A stretch of 64,000 nucleotides of DNA from Larimichthys crocea (lineage: Eukaryota; Chordata; Actinopteri; Sciaenidae), in the NCBI RefSeq assembly GCF_000972845.2, contig NC_040033.1:920344-984343 (forward strand), given 5' to 3'. Position 1 is the stretch's first letter. Each line of letters starts with the position of its first letter. Positions 25,880-36,709 of the stretch are shown in pieces. A program made the translations under genes and the position numbers. Under the pieces are notes generated by a model. It was not told the origin of the DNA. It saw only the letters and a program-made list of their open reading frames with translations, and did not search any database.

Positions 25880-28839
25880 TGGATGATGAGAAGGAGAGGC
25901 AAGGTGGGGGTGAATGGAGGAGGTGTGTTTGTGCGTGAGTCAAAGAGAGAGAGGCTGAGGTGGAGAGACACAAACAAGCCGTGCATACGTCACAGACGTA
26001 CAGAACCACGACAGCACGATGAGGAAGTGCACATCAATTATGCCAATTTCACATTAAAAGCGCCTCTAGTTGCAGGTGTGGCTGGAGCAGAGCTGCTCGC
26101 TTTGTTGATTAACGCCACGGCGTCAGATGCAGCCACATGGAGAGACGAGCACGAGTTAGCACAGTCATGTTTAATGTGAGGCAGAACAGGCAGGTGACCA
26201 CCTGGGAAATGAAGTAGAAATCTGTTTTTAAGAGCATTTTACACTTCGTTGAAAACCACCCTGAACATGTTATTTTGCAGATCACCAGCAATCAACTTGC
26301 TCCGGATTTCTATTGCGTAAGAAAAATGCGTACAGACGTTAATATGCATGTGTGTGAGGTTCTACATAACCCTGAGGAATTCCCTCCCTGCTCTGGGTTC
26401 GTTAAGCCAGAAAGTACGAGCCACGAACTGGCAAATGGACTCCCAGAAGCATCAGTATGCGAGGTGAAGTATCGCTTACATAACTTTTGTATCACTTATG
26501 TATAACTCTCCATCTCAAGATGTGATACCTGCTGAGATTTCACAGCAGAAACGTGTTAGAGTACCTGCCCTGCAGGACCTCACCTGTGATCATTCCCATA
26601 GTTTGTTATCCTAATTAAACAAAAACTAAAATTATACTGATCTACAGCATCGGTTGATACACTCGCACATTAGTCGATGCAAATAGATTAGTCGTGGAGC
26701 TGGCTCAGCGTAAAACATAAAGTGCGAATAAAAAAAAAAAGAAGAGAGAAGCGAAGCCAACAATAGACGAACGCGACAGATCTCTGCAGACTTCACACTT
26801 GCCTACACATGCACTTAGCTGGATTCCTTGTGAACTTCGGTGGGTGTGTGTGTAGGTGCCGCTGATGGAATTCAGCACGAACCTCCTCTCTCTCCAGTTA
26901 CCACTCGAAGAACAACATGAACAACATGGATTGCGGTGGCACCCTATTTGGGGAACAGTACAGGCTGGGTCACATTCTAAAGGTTTTGGAGATCAGCTCA
27001 AGTTTACTTGCAAATGTCATGAAATATGAATTATTTATGTAAGTTCACACCATTGTTAGACTTCTAAAGTTTAGAGAGGAAGAAGCATTTGATTTCATTT
27101 GTGATTCTCTTGATAATCTACAAGGCTCTGTATTGACTAGGTTGTGAACCCACCGTCATTAACACTGGCCCGAAGGTCAAAGTTTTTACCCAAATTTCAA
27201 CATTTTTATCTTAAAACCACTATTTTAGTTATTTTTCTATCGTGGCTTTTCATTGAACATCATAAGGTGGCTGTTGGGGTCAAACCTGTGACTCTACGGG
27301 CAAATGATACATACATTTAATTCTTGCTTCAAACAATGAAACTTAAATTAGACTACTCCACATCGGCGCTTACAGTATCTGAACCTATCTGTAAATCAGT
27401 TCGACCGAGTATAGCACCATTGCACGCCATGAGCTCTTTATCCCGTAACAAGCATATTAAGCTGAGGTTGTTGCACATGAGTTTTTGCACGATGAAGCGA
27501 TTTTTCAAAGACACGAGGTCACTTGAAATGAGTCGAACAATGTCGACACAGTTTCCCTCCAGTGCAGTGCGGTGTAAACCAGACTGATATGTTTGGAACA
27601 GGATGAATTTCAACATTGGTTATTACCAGTTTGACTTGAACCAATATTAATGCTATTTTAATCAAACTATAGCACTGATGCCATTTTCGTTTTGGCAGGT
27701 TACCGTATAATAATCAACACAGGATATACTAAATAGTTTTGCCTCATTGCTATCTCTATATTTCCTTATTAATGCTTTTATTTTGGAATCTTTGGATACC
27801 TTTTGTTAATGTCAAGCTATTACCTGGTCATCACTTTTGTAATAAATAAACATCATTACTTAATTATTACAAATGTATGACCCATTATTACCGTGTTATT
27901 ACAGAAGAGTGATGTAAACCACAATTAACTGGATGTGTCATTTGCACTTGAGGCTAAATATATAACAGATTACCATCTGCTAGTCAACAGCTCACCGACA
28001 ACATTCAGTACTGCCAAGCCTTCCTTTGGTATGAACTGCACTTTGGAAATCGCTGCATGTCCCACACGTGCCGAGATGTAGACTGTAATTAGACTAATTA
28101 TACTTCAATTATTCGGTATAGATGGTTTGTTTGGGTTCACTAAGCCCCGCACAACCAAACAGAACAGAGCAAATACAGATAGTGTTACACATTTGGCCTA
28201 GCTTTGAATTTCAAACACTAATATCAATTTGTGCAGAAAATAATAAGGCCTTTCATGCAGAATAACAAACAGCGCATCGGGGGATGAACGTGACAATCGC
28301 TTCTTTAAGAGAAGGCCCTGCATTAGGATTAGTCCGATTCAGTAAGGCTTAGTTTAACAAAACATGTTTTGCCCTCTGCATTGGTTTCAGCCTACATACT
28401 GTCACCGCATGGCATGTTAGTCCTGCGAGGTTTTGTTTCATGAGTTACTCATGAGTTGCTTCTGCAGCAACAATCAAAAGGAACTGCAGAGTTCCTCCGG
28501 TGCACATCCACACAGCTCCGATGTCGCCGCCGAGGCCTTACTGCACACTCATATATGTTACATGCTTATATAAAAGCTAATTAAATACTCCAGTACCAAA
28601 GTTTATTGTGCAAGTGTTGAGCAAATCAGCCCGAGACAAGCTGCTCTGCCCTTTTTCTACAGATCATGCTGTTTCAGCAGAAAATGGGTGTTGGCGAACA
28701 CGCGTTGGAAGTGAAGTGTGAATGACATAAAATGTAATTAAACATCCCACATATCAATGGCTTGACGGCGCTTCTTTCAACGCGGCTGATTAACTGTAAT
28801 ATCACGAGGTCTTCTGTATGCACACTGCGAGAAGATGCC

Positions 28840-29000
28840 TACAGAAATCAATTGATCTGTTAAAGTGTGCCGGTTATTTAGAGATCACAGCCTCCGTTTA
28901 ATTGCCTTTTTAGAAGCAGATGTCATCACAATGTGACAGATAAGGAGATCAAAAAGGCATTCAATTTCCAGTCATTGTAAAGTGCGCACAGTCGACTCCA
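28840..29000. promoter_or_regulatory. candidate conserved non-coding block
   Basis: A complex, non-repetitive stretch with GTTTAATTGCC and a near-palindrome TGTCATCACAATGTGACA (28920-28937) holding two inverted TGTCA/TGACA cores of the MEIS/PREP type. No open frame or repeat explains it. Conservation could not be tested here. Confidence 0.22.
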
Positions 29001-29812
29001 ACATATTTAAAGGGCTTTTAACAGAATAGGTTTGTCACAAAGTGCCTCCCCGGAGCAGCTCTGCAGAAGCATCCCTCCCTTGTTTTTCAGCTTTAATGGT
29101 GCCAAATATGCTGTAGGAGTCTGACCTGCATTTATCGTAGCACTTCAACTGTATGAACACATCTGCATGACAGCTTTGTGTTTTTTTTTTTTAAGGATAC
29201 CCTGCCTTCATCTCCTGCAAACAAAAGATGGCAATTCAAGCAAGGAAAAAGGCTGCGAACTGAAACTAAGACTGAATGTGTGTTTTCTTTTCTCGGCTAA
29301 AAATTCAGCCGCTGCGCTGATCCGATTTTGTTAAACGGAGCTGTTGCCGGTCTCCGTACGAAAAGCACAGATTGGAACAAGATAACAGCAAATCCGATGA
29401 TTGCAAGTATGGAAAAGAGGCTTCAGTTAATCTTTTAAAAGTCACAATTGTTAAATTATCCGATATGAGTGAGGGGAGATCAATTGCAGGTATCGTTGGT
29501 TATTGACCTAAAAAAGTAGTCATTATTATTTTATTATTAAAACGTGCACAGAGCCACAAAAATCCAAGTTTGTGAGGATCCATTGTGGAGCAAACTGTAA
29601 CTGAGGAGGAAAGCAGGTCATGAGAGAGTTAGTGCTGTGAGTGACAGAGGGATTTTCGTCAGTCGCACAACAACAGAGGGAGGTATTAGGCCCTGGCACA
29701 CAGCAGCTACCAACTGTTGGTCTGCCACAACAGCAATGAAAGAAGTTGCTTCGAGTGTGAAGAGCTTTACTTTAATTATCAGACACAGGAGTCAACAGTG
29801 TGGTGCATTGTG

Positions 29813-29813
<1 letters not shown>

Positions 29814-29842
<29 letters not shown>
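29814..29842. repeat. (CT)n microsatellite
   Basis: About 14 uninterrupted CT units, intronic. Confidence 0.95.
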
Positions 29843-29847
<5 letters not shown>

Positions 29848-30549
29848 GATACTGTGAACACAGCAAATAACTTCTAATACACAGTGGCAGTGGAACGCTA
29901 TATGACTCTGACACCTCTTTTGAGTGGAAGTGCAAATGCAGGCTGGAGATGAGTGAAGCGGCGTGAACTCAGAGTGCTGCAGCTTAACAATAAGAGGGAA
30001 GTTGATGTTTTGAAGCTGCTGTGAACAGTATGAGGAAATACAAAGGTCCCTGTATGCTGGATATTCCAATCCCACTTCTACATAAACAAAGACATAAATT
30101 ATGATCTGTTGTTTACATGACCTATTTATTTCAGAGGGATAATTTATCCTGTTGGGAATCATTTCTACCTCGCAGACTATCCACAACAAAACAAAAACCT
30201 TTTTTCTTTCAGGTTGTCTCTGATTTTAAAAAAAGAATCATTTTTCTATTTCCATGTCATGACACATAATCGTCCCATCCCCTACAGAGTTATAACACAG
30301 TTATAGTTTGAGGAAAAACAAGATCCTGTGGGATGGTATGCAGCGGGAGCTTAACCCAAACTGAAAGGCTCCATTATTCAAGCAGCGTGAACTTAAAGGG
30401 GAAAAAAAAAAAAATAGAAACTGCTATCAATCCTTCAAGAAAGTTTCCTTTGTGATATTTTGGTTTGTGGCTCTACCACTTTTTAGGGAATCACTTCAAA
30501 TCGTAGATATGTGGATTGGAAACCTGGTGTTCTAAGAGTTTAAACTGCA

Positions 30550-30636
30550 CTATTGACTCGAAGTAGACCCCAAAGTCCTCCATGGGTAAACCTATTGACT
30601 CGAAGTAGACCCCAAAGTCCTCCATGGGTAAACCTA
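30550..30636. repeat. perfect 2 x 42-bp tandem duplication
   Basis: The unit beginning CTATTGACTCGAAGTAGACC is repeated with period 42 and no mismatch; identity runs two bases into a third unit. It is intronic. Confidence 0.95.
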
Positions 30637-32042
30637 CTTACCAGGCACTTGCCTGTAAACCTAGCTCCAGGAGGTCTCCCTGTAGACCTTTCCAAAGACA
30701 CTGATCCATAGAGGGCTTTGAATTGCTCTTACTCTGGCCCAGAAAAAAGCTACAAGGATCACCGGTGGTCAAAATATCACAAACGAAACTTCACCTTACT
30801 GCAACTTTACACTGTAGTAATTGTGCCCATGGCGGACGTAATTAACATTTTATTGTTCGCAACTTTAAGATAGGTCTCACAAAACGACTGCATCGCCGTG
30901 ACCAACCTGTTTATTAACTATTTTTTTCAGCATTTGCTTTGAAATAGCAGCATATGGCAAATCAGCAAGAGATGTTGTGCAGACAACAGTGGAGGTGTAT
31001 CCATAATAAGTGTTTTTCACAACATATACAACACAGTCAGGCCCGATAAAGAGATGCAGAAATAACAGTCCACAAATAGTTGTTGTCACTCCAGGTTTTA
31101 TGGAAGTCTGCGAGTCTGGAGATTTTCAGTGCGGTGTCTTCAATTTTTGATTAGCTCGAACTGTTTCAGCCCTGTGGGGAATGAGGACTTCTGCACTGAA
31201 CAAGTCAAAGAAAAATATGATACTGATCAAGCATGGGAGACTAAATATTCTGTCTTCTCCCCCAACAAGTACTATCACAGTACCCTGCTCCACTGGGTTG
31301 ATAAAACTGAAGAACTAATGTTGAATAAACAGGTTAATGATTATCCATCGTGTCTTTTGAGCAGTGTAACAGTTGATCTTCCCTTTGCTTGATTCATCAG
31401 CCTTCACCTTCACTCCAAAGTACCTGAATGCAGCAAAACATGCTTCTGCCATCAGTGTTTTTAAAGAGGGCAAGAGAAAGCCTGTGCTGAGAAGCAGCCG
31501 GTCCAAGGGCTAAACAGACTCATCTCCCATTATCGCATCAAATCTTTTTTTCTCCTCCTTCCTTTATCTCTCAGGTGCTCCCTTCCTCCTCTGGAGAGAT
31601 TCATCTGGAATGCTGTGAACTCCTCCTCCTCTCAGTGGGCAACTATGGGATCCTGTGGCTTGAGAGCTTTTAAAAAAAAAAAGCCCTGTGACTGCAGACC
31701 AACCTGGGGGTTAGGGATTCACCTGAGACCGAGAGGGTTGTCATGGTAACACAAACCGTTGGCCCAATAGGTGACGGAGAGAGAGAAAGCACCAGAGTGG
31801 GAAATCCATTTGACAACACGGTACGCAAACATGCCAGATCTCTATGACTCTTTTGTTTCATGAAGACGCGAGATCCCAGTGCAGCTTTACACATTTCCAT
31901 TACACCTCCGAGGTATATGAGGAAATCGGTACATCTTATTGGATCTTGTAATGAGAGCAATGTGGACGGAGCCCCTGCCCCGAAGGCGAGGAGTGCAAAA
32001 CTCATAAGAAATGCAAACAAACATATCGATTTCCTTAATTAC

Positions 32043-32160
32043 CTTCATTGTCTTTCAGGGTGAAGTTGGGATTAACCGGGAGCTGGCTGGGCAAAGCGAA
32101 GGAAAAGCGCTGTCCATTGGCAAAGTCATCCTTATCCACCGCTGTGACAGTCTGGATCAC
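32043..32160 (-). CDS. cdh7: cdh7 coding exon: EC5, middle
   Basis: A 118-bp exon, phase 0 to phase 1, with acceptor TGAATCGCAG and donor GTAATT (weak at the +5 position). It encodes joined residues 428-466, VIQTVTAVDKDDFANGQRF to LKDNE. The run DKDDFANG, then LPVNPNFTLKDNE, is very close to remembered CDH7 and is one of the best pieces of evidence for the paralogue call. There is one possible N-glycosylation site, N-F-T. Confidence 0.93.
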
Positions 32161-33848
32161 CTGCGATTCAGAGGACACGGGGTGAATCACTCTGCTCAGA
32201 CAACACCTGCAACATTTAATTAGCCGCTGCGGCATCTACAATCACTTTTCAGTCTAACTGCGTGCAAGGCGAGGATGGGATTCGGTTTCTGATGCATGTT
32301 GTGTGATTTGTTAATCATAATTTGACACAGACAGAGTTCCTCTGACCCATAGTCAACTCTCCTCTACCAGCGTATGCTGCCTGAATGAGTGTAGCTGCTT
32401 ATGATACCAGGATTTCAGAACATTTGGCTTGTGCAAAGGGGGCTGGCAGGGGCCGGCATGTGACAATGACAGGAGTGCTCCGAGGGCAACCTCACTGCTA
32501 CTTTTGTCATCTTGTTACCCTTAATTGGTACGAGACACAGCAAGAGCAGCGAGAGAGGAGGAAGCCACGGCTGAGAGGACAAAACCCGACCTGATAGCCT
32601 CTGTCACCACGGGAAGTTCTTATCTCCACTGTAGGATTTGGGGTGTTTTCCGGTGCGCTTGCACAAGCCTGTGTCTTTAACCGTGCAGTATTAGGATGTA
32701 CTTTGTGTGTGCTTGGGTTTACTTATGTGGATGTCATGGTTGGCGAGGTGGCACCGGCCGAGAAGAGCGGGTTTATCTTCCTTCTGGTGTTAATGGTTCC
32801 TGAGTTCTCATGATTTCTTTTACTCTTAAAAATTAGGGTAGCAGGAGACCAGAGGAGGCAAATTCATGTTCAGAGAATAATGAGCCTGATGTGCCTCTTG
32901 TCTAAGCAGTTCCTGCACTGTGAGTTTATCTATATAGAGCTAAAGAAACCTGCTTGATACATGCATTAAGGAATTGAGCTGAGCTGTGACTGCTAAGCTG
33001 ACAAGATCCTCACTCTTACCGTCAGCACGTCCAGGTGTTTAACAAACCTTCAACCTTGATTTCTAACATGTGGCATCGAAACTGACGTCAAAGTTCGAGT
33101 TATTCTGCCGCTAACAGTAACACAAGGTTTCGGTTTTGCACCACACTAACCAAGTGGCTCCTTTTTTACACTGAACCTCAAATGCGGAGACCCGAGGCCA
33201 CTAAGCATGAGGCTGTGTTTAAAAAACGGTTATTTTTACCGTCGTACTGTTGCTATGGTTAAACCAGCAGTTTAATTTAACTCTTAATTGGAACGAGATG
33301 TCCTGCCAACCAATCAGGAATCAGATACTAAAACATTAATGAGCAGACTGTCCTCTGTCACATTCAACACATATAATTCATCCCACTTAATCCCCTGGGC
33401 CAAGAACCCCGAGGCTTAATTCAAATGTAATACCAACTTTAATTCAAACTTTTCTTCCACGAGATTGAAACGATTAAATAAAAAATGTATTTAGTTGTAT
33501 CATCCTTTGCCGAAACCGCCATTTCAGCCATTTCCATGCAGCTGATTGCTCTATATTTAAAAAAATAAAAAAAAAAGATCTTAATTTAAACGACTCAGAG
33601 CAAATTGGAACGAGCTTCGATTTAGCGCTGTCATGGTTTGCTGCTACGATACTAATTTTGAATGAGGAATGATTAAGCAGCTCTCTCCAAACGCCTTCGG
33701 GGTCTCTCACTGCTCAGCTCTCAATGAGCAACCCAAACAATAGTTAGGTCATAATGTATGTAGTCAGGGCGATGACTGAGGTGTGTCTCTGTAGGGGAGA
33801 CAGAGATAGCTGTATCGGATGTTTTCTAGGTGAATCCTAGACGCTCAC
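32161..33848 (-). other. cdh7 intron, 1.7 kb
   Basis: The intron inside EC5. No repeat, RNA gene or open frame with a recognisable protein was seen. Confidence 0.7.
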
Positions 33849-33970
33849 CTGTCCCGGCCTTGAGCTCTCGCACACGATGACTTCCTCGTCCGTGGCTATT
33901 TCTGGCGGATTGTCGTTCACGTCCAGCACCTGGACGGTAACAGGGACGTGACTGAGAAGGCCGGGGTTGT
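33849..33970 (-). CDS. cdh7: cdh7 coding exon: EC4 end, EC4-EC5 linker, EC5 start
   Basis: A 122-bp exon, phase 1 to phase 0, with acceptor CTCTGCTCCAG and donor GTGAGC. It encodes joined residues 387-427, DNPGLLSHVPVTVQ to ESSRPGQ. It contains the linker LDVNDNPPEI and the EC5 opening EEVIVCESSRPGQ; this Cys is kept in type II EC5 domains. Reading through the donor would add V-S-V and then stop, before the membrane helix. Confidence 0.93.
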
Positions 33971-36575
33971 CTGGAGCAGAGAGGGAGAGAGAGAGAACAA
34001 GTGACAAAGAAGATGAAAGTCAAATTTTAAGCCTTTAATAACAAAGTAGAACGTCAACAGTGTAATTTGAAACTGGGGCACACTGTGCTCTTCTTGTTAG
34101 GCTGCTTATGGGTGTTTTGTCTGAAAGCACTGAGGGATGCAATGTTGCAGAAGGCAGTTTTGTGTATTAAAGCACATCTGATCATACGTGTGCAGCGTTT
34201 TCTTTGCACAGCTGGTGTGCTCGGTTGAGATATAGTATAGAACCTATAGTATATAGGTTGCATAGACTGCAATACAGCAATGTCAAGCTGAAGTGCTCCT
34301 AGAAGTAAAATGGGAGCAACCTTTACAGCAATGTAATTCAGCTTTTAGCACCTATGAGGCCAACAACAATACTGACTAATTTGTTAATTTACACAAACTG
34401 TACAAAGGTCAACAACGATAGTGGGAGGTTGGTAAAGGTTTCCCATCATTTTTCCAGTAGCACTACAGAGCAATCCCACGATCCACGGGGTGCCTCGGTC
34501 TCCAACTGAAGAAGACTGGCTTTACCGGAAAGTGTGCAGCAGGACAAATAGCATGCTCGCTCAGCGAAACAGAAATAAACAGAAGAAAAAAGTCTCGCAG
34601 GTGCGGCAGCCTTTCTGTTAAATTAATGTTTCAACATTTTACTTAATCTTGTGCACGGAGCTTTCCGTGTGCTGTGTTTTCTCTGACGGCTTTTCGTGCT
34701 TTTAGATGCTAAACACCAAGTTGATCCAACAACTATCACTGAACTTTAATCATTCTGTAATTCATCTGCTCCCGGTGACCGTTGGAAGTGTCTGCAGCAA
34801 ACCGTGCAAGGTACCATGTGTCTATGACACTGTGCGTCCTTGCACTCATTCAGAGTGGTAAAAATTTATCATTCTGCCTTTTGACAGCGTCTTGGCATGT
34901 AACACCATCCTTGAATACTAAGGAGAGGTGACGAGATAAAGAAACATTAGCATGCAGCACCTCTGCTGGTTGGCAAGAGATTTGCCTAATTGTGATTACA
35001 AATTACCCAAGTTACCTGATAGCAATTCTTCAAGTTAGCGGGGCCTGTGTTGATTTAATTAATTTTCAGTGTAGGAAAGGACATTGAGACAATTGAACTA
35101 ATTTGATTTTGTAGTTAATTATAAGGAAAAATACAGTCTAACCTATTTGAATGGATTCTAATCAATATGCAAATGATCTCCTTCATCCCTGTGTTCTGCA
35201 GACTTTAGTCGTTAATTTCAACATTAACTCACCTGGGCTGTGTTTTAAATACTGTTCCTGATTGTGATATTACTGGTAATGATTCCATGAAAACATGGTG
35301 CTGCTCTTTGAGCAGTTACCTTGGACTGACCATGTAAATGATTAAGAATCAGAATAAAATCCAAACAAATGCTTTTCCGTACTGGAAGCTATTTTTGGAA
35401 GCCATTTCCGCTCCTAACGTACTTAAGCACACTTTATCCGTTCACTTCCTCTTTGACTCAGTTTTCACATGCCATCACAACCCCAAATCTCTGTTCAAAT
35501 ACATGAACCACTGGGGTCTGATCCCATAGTACAACGGAGAGACAGAGTCTCAGCTCCCTCCTGTGTTCCCTCTATTTTCCTGCCACCAGCCGGTCCATCT
35601 CTGAACTCCTCCATCCATCTATGACCCTGATCCTCCCATCACTTACCCCTTCATCCCTCCATCCCTCATCCCTCGACCCTTTATCCATTATCCCTCCTAC
35701 GGTGCGTCACCTTGGTTCACCTTCATCCACAATGTGCAGTGAAGCATCTTTTACTCATATCAGCATGCTCTTTGTTAGTGAAATAGTATATAAGCGCAGT
35801 CTGTTTGCTTGAATAAAATTCAGCAGTTTAGTTGAGGGGTGGTCAAGTCAGAGTTCTTCTGCTTCAGTGTCTTTGATCAACTGAAGTGAAGATCTGAATA
35901 AAATCTGTGCTGCTGATTTTCTTCTGTAGGTAAAAGCAGAGTGTGCGGTACAGATTCATATAGTCATTCCTTTTTATGGAAGCTTTCTTTTGTTGATATT
36001 GATTCTTACACCAATTTTACACGCTATGAATCTCAACCCGGGCTGCTCTCTGACTATATGATCCCCTCAGGGTGTCTTGTTATCTTGTGGGAAAGGCGAG
36101 AAAAAAAAAAAAACCCATAGCACCTGCCTTTATTTTTAATCTTTACTTCCACTCTTTAAATCATGCTGTTGTGGCACAATGATTTCAATGTAATACTGAT
36201 AACGTTTTATAATGTCTCCCGTTGGCTCGGGGCTAAACAAGACGAGTGTGAAAGGAAAGAGCAATCTCTTCAAGTGCTTCTTTCAGGAAACTGCATAGCA
36301 ATATTTCATGTGTTTACTACAGTCCCTGAATGTGTTCTACATGGGAGATGTAGACCTTAAGTTATTCAAATATGTCAGGTCAAGATAATTGTATCTTCAG
36401 TATATGTCTACATGTATGCACGTCTTACGTATTACACATTTCTTGTAGATACTTCGACATAATTTGAGTAAATAGTAATAAAGACTCATTTCAACATGGG
36501 AATAAATTCAAGAAAAACCTAAATCAGCTCATTAAATAAGAGCGAACATAAAGCAGCAACCTGGGTACCACCTAC
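33971..36575 (-). other. cdh7 intron, 2.6 kb
   Basis: The intron near the EC4-EC5 boundary. The part at 34965-35215 is unusually rich in homeodomain-type TAATTA cores and an octamer, and may be regulatory. Around 35600-35700 is a CCATCC/CCCTC-rich simple stretch. No exon is seen. Confidence 0.7.
34965..35215. promoter_or_regulatory. candidate intronic enhancer (motif cluster)
   Basis: Within 250 bp are CCTAATTG and GATTACAAATTACC, TTTAATTAATTTT (35053-35065), GTTAATTATAA (35113-35123) and the POU octamer ATGCAAAT (35167-35174). Homeodomain and POU cores are dense here, and the sequence lacks repeat signatures. AT-rich DNA gives some such motifs by chance, so this is only a candidate. Confidence 0.3.
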
Positions 36576-36709
36576 CGATCTCCGAGGCCATCACGGTGAT
36601 GTTGTGCCAAGACATGTCTTCTCTGTCGAGAGGTTGTGTCGTCCGTATAACACCGCTGCTTTCATCGATTCTGAAGTTCCTTACTTCCTCTTTGCTGTCC
36701 AAGAAATAC
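36576..36709 (-). CDS. cdh7: cdh7 coding exon: central EC4
   Basis: A 134-bp exon, phase 2 to phase 1, with acceptor TCTCCCAATAG and donor GTAGGT. Its correct frame is shorter than the usual ORF cutoff. It encodes joined residues 342-386, RYFLDSKEEVRNFRIDES to MASEI. Motifs are RIDESSGVIRTT, PLDRED (calcium-binding Glu) and a possible N-glycosylation site N-I-T. A perfect 41-bp tandem duplication lies in the intron about 170 bp before the acceptor. Confidence 0.92.

Larger units (their letters stand above)
23896..32042 (-). other. cdh7 intron, 8.1 kb
   Basis: Contains purine/pyrimidine microsatellites (25850-25879 and 29814-29842), a 42-bp tandem duplication (30550-30636) and a weak ankyrin-like frame (27353-27616). 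It also holds a TTATTAC-rich segment at 27640-27910 and a possible conserved non-coding block at 28840-29000. No splice-compatible cadherin exon is present. Confidence 0.7.

Noticed and set aside
25757..26179. 140-codon plus-strand frame and overlapping minus frames
   Set aside because: Produced by purine-rich low-complexity DNA around the GA repeat; composition is not protein-like.
33826..34023. Minus-strand 65-codon frame over an exon
   Set aside because: It is the wrong frame; the true cdh7 frame (DNPGLLSH...) has the splice borders and cadherin motifs.
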